From: Nitrospira sp. | Lineage (GTDB): Bacteria > Nitrospirota > Nitrospiria > Nitrospirales > Nitrospiraceae | Length of the DNA: 64,000 nucleotides | Assembly: GCA_016873435.1 (NCBI GenBank) | Contig: VGXF01000007.1 | Location: 49,774 to 113,773, forward strand | Direction of reading: 5' to 3' | Part shown: positions 10,520-20,118 of the stretch, piece by piece | Numbering within the stretch: the first letter of the stretch is position 1 | Layout: every line of letters starts with the position of its first letter | The notes under the pieces: model-generated | Told to the model about the DNA's origin: nothing | Database searches by the model: none | The model's input: only the letters and a program-made list of their open reading frames with translations | Translations under genes and position numbers: made by a program

Positions 10520-10582
10520 ATGATCATTTTCAAGATGCCCAGTCTCGTTGGGCGCAGGGCTGAAAGAGCAGGGTGGCGCTGA
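10520..10582 (+). CDS. Possible 20-residue ORF coupled to the HExxH gene
   Basis: An ATG at 10520 with a GGAGG site 4 bases upstream opens a 20-codon ORF (MIIFKMPSLVGRRAERAGWR) whose stop overlaps the GTG start of the HExxH gene at 10573. The ribosome site is better than that of the downstream gene, so translational coupling is plausible. It could be a leader peptide, a small substrate peptide, or chance. It is too short to support on codon statistics. Confidence 0.25.
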   Translation: MIIFKMPSLVGRRAERAGWR

Positions 10583-12024
10583 AACGCTGTAGCCTCTTCG
10601 ACGATACTGCGCTCGCGGCACTTCAGGGTGAGTTCCGCTCGTCCATGCGCCGGCTGCTGTCCGATCTGTGCAGGGAACTCTCCGGGCGGTATCGCCGCCA
10701 GTCGCGCGCCCTACGCCTGACACCGGGTCATTTTCGTGAAGTTAGCCGTGCGCTCAGGCCTGAAGACTTCTCGAACTGGAAAGTCGTCGGCTGGGTCGAA
10801 GAGCTGAACGACCTCATCTATTTTCTAGACGTCCAGTGGCAATTGAGTAAAGAGCGGTTTCCCGCAGATTTTGCCGTATCCTTCCTCGTTGCCTGCGATA
10901 AGCAGTTCTACGAGCACACCTACCTCGACGAACTATTTCCAAACAGAAAGCCAGAGCCTGCGAAATTATCTGCACGCCTTGGCGCACTCTGTGCGCGGCT
11001 GGCGCGCAGCGTGAAGCGGGAGGCCCTGTTTCTCATCCCAGGTCTGTTGCCAAACCAGGCGGAGAGGGTTCGGGTGACGGAGCCTAATTTCGAGCGGGCC
11101 GAGCCGGCCGGTTTCGTAGCGGTCGGGCTGGACGGCGCGGGCGTCGAACTACGGCACGGTCGTGTCGCGCCCCCGCACTGGATCAGGCAGGGGGGACCGG
11201 ATGGGCCAGGCAGGCTGACCCTTGGCCCTACCATTATATATAAGCGGGACAAGACGCCTGCCCGTATCAGCCCAACACGGGGCGATATCGCGGCTCGGAT
11301 TCAGCGAGCCCTGGGCACGATCGAGTTGGCCTGGCCTAAGGGGGCACAGGGGCTGGCCCATCTCACCAATCGAATCGTACCGTTAAAAGCAAAAGGCGTT
11401 GTCAGCTTTAGCTATCGTCACAGGCCAGGCCTATCTTTTATTAATGTGTTTGATCGAGACGATCTTGATCTGATTGATGATCTGATTCACGAAAACAGCC
11501 ACCATCATTTGAATCTCTTGTTGCGCGAAGCTGTGCTCTATCGCATGGACTGGAATCAGGAGATTTTTTATTCCCCTTGGCGCCGCAGCTTCCGCCCGCT
11601 GCGCGGTATCCTCCATGCGACGTTCACCTTCACGATGGGCGCGATTCTCTTTGAGCGGCTGTCGTCGTTCGAGGCGAGAGGCGAGGGGCGATCGGTTCGC
11701 GGAACGATAAGGCTCACGCCCAAGCAGATTCTCCGCGCGCGCTTTCGCTGTCTCGAAGAAGTCGCCTCCGTCCGCTACTCGCTCAAGGATCTGGCCTATG
11801 CCCGGACGCTCGGCTGGCTCACTTCAGCCGGATGGGGCGTAGTCTGTTCGCTGAAACGGGAGATTGATAAGGTCGCACGCCGCATTGCACCGTTCGAGCG
11901 GGCCGTCCTGCGATCAAAATATGGGCGAGAACTCTCACGCCATCGGAAGGCGCTCGCAACCGCACGGGCAAGGAACTCGATCAAAGACTATTCGCGCTAC
12001 GGCTCCACCGTGACATCGACATAG
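10573..12024 (+). CDS. HExxH-type putative peptide-modifying enzyme
   Basis: A 483-residue protein. Its central segment DDLIHENSHHHLNLLLREAV (about residue 301-320) carries the HExxH signature in the context typical of the HExxH putative peptide modification family (TIGR04267-like), some members of which are iron/2-oxoglutarate hydroxylases acting on ribosomal peptides. A further conserved-looking stretch (FRPLRGILHATFTFTMGAILFERL) follows. It has no signal peptide and is cytoplasmic. The GTG start is the first possible one after an in-frame TGA at 10561. The 3' end overlaps the convergent PKD gene by 28 bases. No recognisable RiPP precursor or transporter is adjacent, so the substrate is unknown; a metallopeptidase remains possible. 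Confidence 0.65.
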   Translation: MALKRCSLFDDTALAALQGEFRSSMRRLLSDLCRELSGRYRRQSRALRLTPGHFREVSRALRPEDFSNWKVVGWVEELNDLIYFLDVQWQLSKERFPADFAVSFLVACDKQFYEHTYLDELFPNRKPEPAKLSARLGALCARLARSVKREALFLIPGLLPNQAERVRVTEPNFERAEPAGFVAVGLDGAGVELRHGRVAPPHWIRQGGPDGPGRLTLGPTIIYKRDKTPARISPTRGDIAARIQRALGTIELAWPKGAQGLAHLTNRIVPLKAKGVVSFSYRHRPGLSFINVFDRDDLDLIDDLIHENSHHHLNLLLREAVLYRMDWNQEIFYSPWRRSFRPLRGILHATFTFTMGAILFERLSSFEARGEGRSVRGTIRLTPKQILRARFRCLEEVASVRYSLKDLAYARTLGWLTSAGWGVVCSLKREIDKVARRIAPFERAVLRSKYGRELSRHRKALATARARNSIKDYSRYGSTVTST

Positions 12025-13061
12025 GCCGGCATCGAATCTGCCCCTTTCCCATCCGTCACCCTCAGCCGAAACCGATACAATCGTTTTTCGGATACCTGCG
12101 GTGCTTGGAACGTCGCTTCCGGGCCGTTCGCATCGAGCAGTGAGACCTTACTCCCACGCACCTGGCTCCACTGATAGAACAGCGCCTCGCCTTCCAAGTC
12201 GTGGCTTTTTAAGCCTGAGAGTTTGACCTTGGCCCCAGCTTTCACGGTCTTGTTCGGTCCCGCGTTGGCAACGGGCAGCTCATTCGGTTCGGTGTTCACT
12301 TCAACGAAGACATCCAACGTTGCCTGCTTACCGCGGTTTGTCACCGTGACAACAGTCTTGCCGTTGCCGACAATCTGAAGCAAGCCGTCGGCGAGAATCC
12401 TGATGACGGTCTCATCGGAAGATTGATAGGTCGTTCCAGACGCAGGCGCGCTGATCTTCCGTTCAATGCCGTCTGTGAAGGAGCCAATGACCGGCAGCTC
12501 GAACGTCTTGCCCAGTGAGTCGATCTGCCCATAGGCGGCGGCCTGTCCGGCGCGGCCGAGTTTGAGCGGCTTATCGGTTTCAAAATCGATCGCGGTCAAT
12601 TCTGAACCCGGGTCCACGCTCACGAGGATCTCATCGAAGACGGTCCGCGTGCCGAGTCGCCCGCGGGAAATTTCCGCGACGGCCAGTAGGCGCATGGGGC
12701 CAATGGCGTCTTTCGGTACGGTCAGCGCGCCGCCAAAGGGAGGATTTTGATGCGAGTCGGCGACGAGCGCAGCAACTTTGACAATGGCGCCAGCGGAAGT
12801 GTTGCCCTTCTGCTCGACGAGCGTTTCGTCCAATTCGCCGTACCAATAATAGCTGACCTGGACGCCGCCAGTGTCCTGTCCCAAATCCACGTTCGCGGTC
12901 ATGGACTTGCCGGCCGTGACCGTGGCACCGTCCCTCGGTTCGACAATCTTAAAGGCAAGGGCCGTGTGTGTGTAGGCGAGGCCGATGGCGAGGGCAAGCA
13001 ATCCTGACATGAAGCTCCAGTCCAAACGCTTCATGCAATACCGTTCGCGCGTCACGGTCAC
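11997..13061 (-). CDS. Exported PKD/Ig-like domain protein
   Basis: This 354-codon reading frame encodes a signal peptide (KRLDWSFMSGLLALAIGLAY, about residues 11-30) followed by Ig-like beta domains: an N-terminal FKIVEPRDGATVTAGKS domain, a middle region resembling a bacterial Ig/BIG2 fold (SSDETVIRILADGLLQIVG), and a C-terminal PKD-type domain (ANAGPNKTVKAGAKVKLSG, later RLRVTDGKG). These point to a periplasmic or surface binding protein. The frame opens with a GTG that overlaps the TGA of the permease gene. The next GTG, at 13055, is better spaced behind GAGAGG and may be the real start. It is translationally coupled to the permease. Its ligand is unknown. Confidence 0.75.
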   Translation of the reverse strand: MTVTRERYCMKRLDWSFMSGLLALAIGLAYTHTALAFKIVEPRDGATVTAGKSMTANVDLGQDTGGVQVSYYWYGELDETLVEQKGNTSAGAIVKVAALVADSHQNPPFGGALTVPKDAIGPMRLLAVAEISRGRLGTRTVFDEILVSVDPGSELTAIDFETDKPLKLGRAGQAAAYGQIDSLGKTFELPVIGSFTDGIERKISAPASGTTYQSSDETVIRILADGLLQIVGNGKTVVTVTNRGKQATLDVFVEVNTEPNELPVANAGPNKTVKAGAKVKLSGLKSHDLEGEALFYQWSQVRGSKVSLLDANGPEATFQAPQVSEKRLYRFRLRVTDGKGADSMPAYVDVTVEP

Positions 13062-14878
13062 CTCTCGAGGTGAAATGGCACGTCAGTGAGAATCACCCGT
13101 TCTTTGAACAGCAGGGCGCCCTTGAGCAAGAGAGCGCGCTGGTTGTGGAGAACGTTCTGCCACCACTTGGCCGGAAGGATTTCTGGAATGACGACCGTGA
13201 CCCAGCCTTGCGGGTCCTGCTCCAACTGTTCCTCCACATAATTGAGTAGGGTGGCCATGACCGAGCGGTAAGGCGAGGGCAGGACGACGAGCTGCACGCC
13301 GCAGCCCCACTGCGCCCACTGGATTTCGATCTTGGCGGTTTGCTCAGGGTCGATGTCTACGAGCACGGCGCGCAGATCTACGGACCGGCTGCGCGCATAG
13401 TCTACGGCACGAATCACCGCGCGATTCACACCGCTGATCGGGATAATGACGGTGTTCTTACGTGGCTGCGGGGGGCGGTGGTCGCGCGCGAGCGTGACCT
13501 GTTCGTCGACCGCCAGATAATGCGCGTGGATGGATCGGAACCAAAGCATGATCAGCGGCAGCAGTGCGACGACGATCCAGGCGCCGTGCATGAACTTGGT
13601 GCTACCGATGATGAGCGTGGCGATGCCGGTGGCGACCGCACCCGTGGCGTTGATGGCCAGTTTTTTTCTCCAGTGCGGGCCTTTTTTCTCCAGCCAGCGC
13701 TTCACCATGCCAGCCTGCGAGAGGGTAAACGATAGGAACACGCCGACGGCGTAGAGCGGGATCAGCGCATGGGTGTCACCCTTGAAGAACCAGATCAGGA
13801 AGCAGGAGAAGGCACCGAGGAAGACGATGCCGTTGGAAAACACGAGCCGATCACCCATGAGTGCCATCTGGTGCGGCATGTAGCTGTCTTGCGCGAGCAA
13901 CGAGGCCAGCCGAGGAAAGCCATTGTAGGCGCTGTTGGCTGCGAGGAACAAAATTAGCATCGTCGAAATCTGGATCAGGTAGTACATGAAGCCGGTGCCG
14001 AACGTGCCGCGGGCAATCTGCGAGACGACGGTCTCATCGGCGCAGGGCGTGATGTGCAGGCGATCTGCCATGAGGCTAATGCCGATGAACATCGTGCCGA
14101 GGATTGTGGCCATGCCGACCATGGTGATCGAGGCGTTGCGCGGCTCCGGCTTGTGGAAGGCCGACACGCCATTTGAAATGACTTCCACGCCGGTCAGCGC
14201 GGTACAGCCGGACGAAAAGGCGCGGAGCAGCAGCATCATCGTGAGCGCTTCCGTGGCCTCGGGAATAACCGCCTGGCAGGCTGCGGTAGCGGTGGCGGTA
14301 CCGCTCATGAGCTGGTACGCGCCCACGCCCAGCATCGCGAAGAGCGAGAGGATGAAGGCGTAGGTGGGGGTGGCGAAGATCATCCCCGATTCACGCACAC
14401 CACGCAGATTGATGACGAGCACGAGAATGATAGTAGCCAATCCAACAGATACGCGATAGGGCAATAGTTCCGGCACCGCCGAGGTGAGCGCGGCCACGCC
14501 GGCCGCGACGCTGACCGCGACCGTGAGCACGTAGTCAATCATGAGCGCGGCGGCGGCCGTGAGCCCCGGCCAAATGCCGAGGTTGGCCTTCGACACCGTG
14601 TAGGCGCCGCCGCCGGCCGGATATTCATAAATGATTTGTTGATACGAGAGCGTGAGGATTGTCAGTAGGAGAACAATCGCGATGCTAACAGGGATCGAAT
14701 AGCTCAGCGCGGCGGCGCCAACCAGAATCAGGACGAGTAGAATTTCCTCAGTCGCATAAGCGACGGACGACAGAGCGTCCGACGAAAAGACGGCCAGCGC
14801 GAGGCGCTTGGACAACCGTTCGTGCTCGGCCTGTGCAGTTTTCAGGGGGGACCCGACCAGCAACCGTTTGAGCAGCAT
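13058..14878 (-). CDS. APC-superfamily amino acid permease
   Basis: A 606-residue integral membrane transporter with about 12 hydrophobic segments and a hydrophilic C-terminal domain of about 150 residues (from roughly 455, HYLAVDEQVTLARDHRPPQP). The N-terminal SSDALSSVAYATEEILLVL motif and the later YPAGGGAYTVSKANLG stretch are characteristic of APC-family amino acid or cation permeases. The soluble tail is like that of large YfnA/KUP-like APC members. The substrate is not predictable. The gene lies upstream of, and overlaps, the PKD protein gene, so both are probably one transcript divergent from the multicopper oxidase gene. Confidence 0.9.
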   Translation of the reverse strand: MLLKRLLVGSPLKTAQAEHERLSKRLALAVFSSDALSSVAYATEEILLVLILVGAAALSYSIPVSIAIVLLLTILTLSYQQIIYEYPAGGGAYTVSKANLGIWPGLTAAAALMIDYVLTVAVSVAAGVAALTSAVPELLPYRVSVGLATIILVLVINLRGVRESGMIFATPTYAFILSLFAMLGVGAYQLMSGTATATAACQAVIPEATEALTMMLLLRAFSSGCTALTGVEVISNGVSAFHKPEPRNASITMVGMATILGTMFIGISLMADRLHITPCADETVVSQIARGTFGTGFMYYLIQISTMLILFLAANSAYNGFPRLASLLAQDSYMPHQMALMGDRLVFSNGIVFLGAFSCFLIWFFKGDTHALIPLYAVGVFLSFTLSQAGMVKRWLEKKGPHWRKKLAINATGAVATGIATLIIGSTKFMHGAWIVVALLPLIMLWFRSIHAHYLAVDEQVTLARDHRPPQPRKNTVIIPISGVNRAVIRAVDYARSRSVDLRAVLVDIDPEQTAKIEIQWAQWGCGVQLVVLPSPYRSVMATLLNYVEEQLEQDPQGWVTVVIPEILPAKWWQNVLHNQRALLLKGALLFKERVILTDVPFHLER

Positions 14879-14969
14879 AACGTGACGACATTATGGCACA
14901 AGTTTGAAGTCGGTGCGACCGGTTCTTTAGGTCGGTCCTGTGCAACCGGTTTTTGCGCAAAAGCGGGGG

Positions 14970-14999
14970 TTGACAGGCCTAACCAACTTTCAGTATCGT
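14970..14999 (+). promoter_or_regulatory. Probable sigma-70 promoter of the multicopper oxidase gene
   Basis: A perfect TTGACA at 14970-14975, an 18-base gap and TATCGT at 14994-14999 lie about 155 bases upstream of the multicopper oxidase start. This leaves a long untranslated leader (about 15005-15153) with no structure I recognise. Confidence 0.45.
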
Positions 15000-15153
15000 A
15001 GAAATGTTGTTTTATTTGTCGATCAGTTGTTTATGAATACTATGGGTCAGAAGTAATAAGTCGGGATCACGTGACACGGTAGGCCCCCACCCCCCGCGAG
15101 CACGTCCACCCGAAGCCACAATGAAGTCTATTGAAATGCAAGGAGGCCGGTGC

Positions 15154-18100
15154 ATGTTTCACCACACTCTTACAACGTTCGTTCGCTCGCTGAGCGTGAT
15201 GGCCGCCGCAGCCCTGTTGTGGCTGCCGGGTGCCGCGTCGGCGGAGTCGCCTGCGCCCCATGTCCACAAGACGGGGATAGTGGCATCGCCGGAATGGTCG
15301 GAGAAGCTCAAGGCGCAGACCATTATTGAGGACACAAAGGAAGGCCGTCCGGAGCGCGCCATGCAGGTGGAGATGCAGCACCAGCGCATCATGCGCCAGC
15401 TGGAGCAGGACGCGCAGGCGCAGCACGTGAACGGCGCATACAATAATATGTCCATGATGCATCAGTATGGCGCCGGCGGGCAGGACATGCTGCTGGTCTC
15501 CGATCCGCGTCAGGAACCGGTGGTTATGCAGGGGGGCCGCTGCCCCGCGCACGCGCCGGTCAAGACCTACGACATCTCGGCGATCAACGTCGAGATCACG
15601 CTCAATCAGTGGCTGGATTTTTATCCAGGCTACATGTACGCGTTGACCGAGAACCTGGACAAAATTCGTGCGGAGGAAACCAAGAACAAGGAAGCCCGTG
15701 AGAAGGAGGGCTTCGATCCGGGCGCGGTGCTGCCCGGTGTGCAGTCCCAGTGGATTCAGCCCCTGGTCATCCGCGGCAACCAGGGCGATTGCGTGAAGTT
15801 TAAGCTACAGAACAAGCTGGAAGGCGGCGAAGACGTCAGCCTCCACATCCACGGCTCCAGCACGGTGGTAACTGCGACTGGCAAGGCCGCGAGCACGACC
15901 AATCCGGACACGATCGTGGCGCAGAACAAAGCGGTAGAACTGGAGTGGTACATCCACCCAAATACGCAGGAGGGCGCCCGTCAGTTCCACAGCTTCAGCA
16001 ATGACCGCGAGCTCACCGTGCTCGGCATGTTCGGCGTGTTCGTCGTGGAGCCGAAGGGGTCCACGTATCTAGAGCCCCTGGGCACCGGCGATCCGACCCC
16101 GGCCCGCAGTGGCTGGCAGGTCATCATCAAGAATGGCAGCGGCCCGGACTTCCGGGAGTTTGCGCTGATCTATCACGAGAACGGCGACGAAGCGTTCCGT
16201 ATCAACAATAAAAAGGGCGACTTCATCCCGCAGCGCGACCCGCTGACGGATGCCTATCGTCCGGCTGGCCGTTCGATCAATTATCGCAGCGAGCCGTTCG
16301 GCATCAACAACATGCACGTTCAGCACGAGTACTTTGGCTTCGAAGACGAATCCATGGGGTACAGCTCATATACGTTTGGCGATCCGTCCCCGACGATCCC
16401 CCGCTCGTATATGGGGGATCCGGCAAAGTTCCGCCTCGTGCACGGCGGCTCGGAAGTGTTCCACAGCCACCATCCGCACGGCGGCACCATCCGCTGGCCG
16501 CGCAGCCCGCGGGCGATCGACGACATGAACCTGTGGGCTACGGCCACCAACGGGCCGGTGAAGTATCCGGTAATCCGCGCCAAGACCGACCGCGTGGACG
16601 TCGAAGTCATTGGGCCGTCCGAAGCGCTCGATCTCGAGACGGAGTGTGGCTCGGGTCTCTGCCAGCAGCTGGCAGGCGACTTCCTGTTCCACTGTCACGT
16701 CGCCCACCATTATGTGGCGGGCATGTGGGGCTACTGGCGCGTGTACAACACGTTGCAAATCGGCGATGCGCGCAACGACACGATGCCAGATCTGCGCGAG
16801 TTGCCGGACCGGAAGGGCCGCATCAAGATGCCGATCACGTCCGACAAGCTGGTTGGTCAGACGGTCGATTGGTTCGGCAAGATGTTTAAGATCACGGACA
16901 AGGGCAAGAGCAACTGGAAGGGCAACCCGGCGGTGATCAACATCCATGACTGGGTGGAGATGCAGCTGCCGACGCAGGGCAAGCCCGGCCATAAGGACGA
17001 CGAAAAGGGCCAGACGCTGGCCTACGACGCGACGGTGCTGGACTGGATGTGGGATGGCAATCGCGCGATGAGCGAACGCGAGAATACGATCGACAATCCC
17101 AAATACAAGTCGACCCATCCGGGCAAGCGGCATCCGATCACCTTCGAGCCGACGACCGGCAAGGTGGCGTGGCCGCATCTGACGCCGCACTTTGGGCGTC
17201 GGGTGATGTTCTCGCCCCGGCATGTGGGCGCGCCGTGGCTGGAAATGATTGCGCGGGACGAGGACGGCGAACCGAGCCTCGAGCAGGCGAAGCCGGGCGA
17301 GAGCGGGCGATGGAGCCTGTGCCCGCAAAACGCGGGTCACAAGAACTTCAACGTCCACTTCATCAAAACCCCGATCAAGCTGGCCAAGGCCCAGGGTAAG
17401 GAACCCCCCGTGGTGGACCCGAACGGCCTGATCTATGTGCTGCATGAAGAGGAAGCGGCGATCCGGGCCAACGACGACCTCAAGTTGCCGCTGGTCGTCC
17501 GCGGCAATATCTACGATTGCGTGGACTGGACGCTGACGAGCGAGTGGGACGACGACGACTACACAAACTTCCAGTCGTCGAAGATCAACACCCACTGGCA
17601 CTTCCTGCAGTTCGACAACCAGTCGTCGGACGGCGTGATCACCGGCTTCTCCTACGAGCAGTCGGTCCGGCCGTTTACGATGCTGGAGAAAAAGAACAAG
17701 AAGGGCCTGCCACCGCCCATGAACACGGCGATGACGGGCGCCGCGAAGAAAGGGGCCACGAGCATTGCGGTGAAGAACGCGGCCCAATTCCATGTGAACA
17801 CGGAAATCCTAGTCGGCGCGGACAACGTGAAGGGTAACGAGGTTGCCCGCGTCAAGGCGATCAACGGCAACACGATCACACTCACCAAGGCACTGCGGAA
17901 CGACCACCCGGCGGGTGACATCGTCACGGTGGAATTCGTGCGTCAGCGTTTCTGGGTGGATGCGGACGTGGGCACAGTGTTCTGGCACGACCACGCCTTC
18001 GGCGCGACCACCTGGCCGCACGGCGGCTTCGGGACCTTCATCGCCGAGCCGTTCGGATCAACCTATCATGATCCGGCGACCGGCAAGGAAGTCCGGAGCG

Positions 18101-19992
18101 GCCCCGTGGCGGACATTCATACCGCCGAGCCGGTGGGCCATGGCGTCAACGGCAGTTTCCGCGAGTTGATGGTGCAGGTGCACGATACCGTGCCGCACAC
18201 CGTCAACATCGTTACGGCTGGCAACCCGCCCGGGCAGCCAGTCGAAGTGGCGCTGGAAGCGGGCAAGACCGTGTCCTTCATGATGCCGGATAAGATCTAT
18301 ATGACGCCCATGCCGTTCCTGAACGGCGGGACGCATACGACCGGCAGCGGATTGAACTTCCGCGCGGGACCGATCGCCCAGCGGCTGGCGGTAAACCCGG
18401 ATTCCTCCCGGATCTTCGACAGCCAGATTCACGGGGACCCGTACACCCCATTGCTGCGCGCCTACACGGGGGACACGATGGTGTTCCGCCTGCTGCATAC
18501 GCTCATGAACGAGAGCATGGTCTGGACCCTGTCGGGCCATACGTTCCTGTCTGAGCGCTATGCGGGTGACGCAAACCGCAAGAACTCGATTCACATCGGG
18601 ATTGCCGAACGGTACGACCTCGTCGTGCCCAAGGCGGGCGGGCCCCGCGGCCAAGCGGGCGATTACATCCACTTCAACGGCCGGTCCTCAAAGTTCTCTG
18701 AGGGCGGCTGGGGGCTGGTCCGGGTGCATGACAAGGAGCAGAAGGATCTGCAGAAGTTGCCGGCGGGTTTCTCGGCGCGGAACGAAATTCCGGCGCCGCT
18801 GCCGGTGTGCCCGGCGGATGCGCCTGTGAAGACGTTCAACGTCGTGGCCCAGGATTTCCCGACAATGAACTTCAACCCGAAGGCGCCTGAGACCATCGAG
18901 GTGGACTTCGAGCGGAAGATCCTGCTGCGTAACCCCGAGGCAAAGATTTACGCCCTCGAGGGGGATGTGGCGGCGGCGGCGAGCGGCGGACAGCCGATGC
19001 CGTTGACGATCCGCGCAAACGTTGGGGACTGTATCAAGGTGACTTTGAAGAACAAAATGAAAGCGGGCCGCGCCTCGTTCTCAGCCATCTCGTTGGCGTT
19101 CGATCCCAAGGATTCACTGGGTGCGAACGTGGGCAACAACGGCGGCGAGCAGACGATCGCGCCGGGCGAAAGCCGCACCTACACCTACTACGCCGATCCC
19201 TTCACGGGGGAAATCACGTCGCTGGTGTGGGACTGGGGCAACGTGATGACGAATCCGCGCAACGGTCTGTTCGGCGCGGTGATCATCGGGCCGAAGGGCT
19301 CGCAGTATCGCGACCCGAAGACCGGTGCGGACGTCTCTCTGAAGAACGCCTGGGCGGCGGACGTCATCATCGATCGGTCAATCTCGGGAAACGAGACCCG
19401 CTCGAACTATCGTGACGTGGCCCTGTTCTTCCAGGACGAAGACAACATCATCGGCACCAGTTTCATGCCCTATGTGCAGAACGTGGCGGGCCTGACTGGG
19501 GTCAACTACCGGGCGGAGCCGTACAAGTTCCGCGAGGAGAAAGGCTGCTCGCTGGGGAAAGTCTTCCAGCCGTGCAAGGCCGACAAGCCTGAAGACCCGG
19601 CAACGCCGATCATCGAGGCGCACGCGGGGGATCCAGTCCGGATCCACGTGCTGGGTGTCAACAACGAGCAGAACGGCATGTTCAGCGTCGAGAAGCACGA
19701 GTGGCCGATCGAGCCGTACATGCGGGGCGCCGACCAGATCAGCGTGGTCGAGTTCTCAGGCTCGGAAGTCATGGATGCGTTCATTCCGTCGGCAGGCGGT
19801 CCGTACAAGCTGTCCGGCGACTACGCCTACAGCAACCAGCGGCTGCCGTACTCCCAGTCGGGACAGTGGGGTTATCTCCGTGTGTTCCCGTCGGGCGATC
19901 AGCGGTTGCTGCCACTGTCGGGGGCTGCGGCGGGATCCAAGCGCGCGGAGTCGGAGCCGCCGGCTCACGTGACGCCGGTCGCGACGCGGTAA
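15154..19992 (+). CDS. Giant exported multicopper oxidase with three tandem units
   Basis: A 1612-residue protein. An ideal AAGGAGG site sets the start at 15154, giving a signal peptide (ends near AASAESPAPH). Three homologous cupredoxin units follow. Unit 1 has His231-Ile-His233-Gly, His279, a His437-x-His-His-Pro-His442 cluster and the classical His513-Cys514-His515, His519, Met524 type-1 site. Unit 2 has His814-Trp-His816 and His945-Asp-His947, but its counterpart of the type-1 motif (residues 1169-1191) has no Cys or Met ligand. Unit 3 has lost all ligands (counterpart at 1555-1577). It is a periplasmic or surface oxidase of unknown substrate; metal (Mn/Fe/Cu) oxidation is conceivable. 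It is several times longer than ordinary laccases and is transcribed alone, between a promoter and a strong terminator. Confidence 0.9.
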   Translation: MFHHTLTTFVRSLSVMAAAALLWLPGAASAESPAPHVHKTGIVASPEWSEKLKAQTIIEDTKEGRPERAMQVEMQHQRIMRQLEQDAQAQHVNGAYNNMSMMHQYGAGGQDMLLVSDPRQEPVVMQGGRCPAHAPVKTYDISAINVEITLNQWLDFYPGYMYALTENLDKIRAEETKNKEAREKEGFDPGAVLPGVQSQWIQPLVIRGNQGDCVKFKLQNKLEGGEDVSLHIHGSSTVVTATGKAASTTNPDTIVAQNKAVELEWYIHPNTQEGARQFHSFSNDRELTVLGMFGVFVVEPKGSTYLEPLGTGDPTPARSGWQVIIKNGSGPDFREFALIYHENGDEAFRINNKKGDFIPQRDPLTDAYRPAGRSINYRSEPFGINNMHVQHEYFGFEDESMGYSSYTFGDPSPTIPRSYMGDPAKFRLVHGGSEVFHSHHPHGGTIRWPRSPRAIDDMNLWATATNGPVKYPVIRAKTDRVDVEVIGPSEALDLETECGSGLCQQLAGDFLFHCHVAHHYVAGMWGYWRVYNTLQIGDARNDTMPDLRELPDRKGRIKMPITSDKLVGQTVDWFGKMFKITDKGKSNWKGNPAVINIHDWVEMQLPTQGKPGHKDDEKGQTLAYDATVLDWMWDGNRAMSERENTIDNPKYKSTHPGKRHPITFEPTTGKVAWPHLTPHFGRRVMFSPRHVGAPWLEMIARDEDGEPSLEQAKPGESGRWSLCPQNAGHKNFNVHFIKTPIKLAKAQGKEPPVVDPNGLIYVLHEEEAAIRANDDLKLPLVVRGNIYDCVDWTLTSEWDDDDYTNFQSSKINTHWHFLQFDNQSSDGVITGFSYEQSVRPFTMLEKKNKKGLPPPMNTAMTGAAKKGATSIAVKNAAQFHVNTEILVGADNVKGNEVARVKAINGNTITLTKALRNDHPAGDIVTVEFVRQRFWVDADVGTVFWHDHAFGATTWPHGGFGTFIAEPFGSTYHDPATGKEVRSGPVADIHTAEPVGHGVNGSFRELMVQVHDTVPHTVNIVTAGNPPGQPVEVALEAGKTVSFMMPDKIYMTPMPFLNGGTHTTGSGLNFRAGPIAQRLAVNPDSSRIFDSQIHGDPYTPLLRAYTGDTMVFRLLHTLMNESMVWTLSGHTFLSERYAGDANRKNSIHIGIAERYDLVVPKAGGPRGQAGDYIHFNGRSSKFSEGGWGLVRVHDKEQKDLQKLPAGFSARNEIPAPLPVCPADAPVKTFNVVAQDFPTMNFNPKAPETIEVDFERKILLRNPEAKIYALEGDVAAAASGGQPMPLTIRANVGDCIKVTLKNKMKAGRASFSAISLAFDPKDSLGANVGNNGGEQTIAPGESRTYTYYADPFTGEITSLVWDWGNVMTNPRNGLFGAVIIGPKGSQYRDPKTGADVSLKNAWAADVIIDRSISGNETRSNYRDVALFFQDEDNIIGTSFMPYVQNVAGLTGVNYRAEPYKFREEKGCSLGKVFQPCKADKPEDPATPIIEAHAGDPVRIHVLGVNNEQNGMFSVEKHEWPIEPYMRGADQISVVEFSGSEVMDAFIPSAGGPYKLSGDYAYSNQRLPYSQSGQWGYLRVFPSGDQRLLPLSGAAAGSKRAESEPPAHVTPVATR

Positions 19993-20026
19993 GACGCGCG
20001 TTCGAGTAATCAAACGGACGACACAG

Positions 20027-20061
20027 ACGGGGGAGCCGGAGCACGGCTCCCCCGTTTTTTT
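20027..20061 (+). terminator. Strong rho-independent terminator
   Basis: A perfect 12-base-pair stem (acgggggagccg with cggctcccccgt), a GAGCA loop and a run of seven T lie 35 bases after the multicopper oxidase stop. Confidence 0.95.
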
Positions 20062-20118
20062 GTGCCTAGGGCATGTGGCGGAGTTGAAAAAGCGGTCACG
20101 ATCAGGCATTCTGCGCGC

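Noticed and set aside
16366..17793. 475-codon minus-strand frame within the multicopper oxidase gene
   Set aside because: Antisense shadow; composition skewed to Arg/His/Val and no ribosome site.
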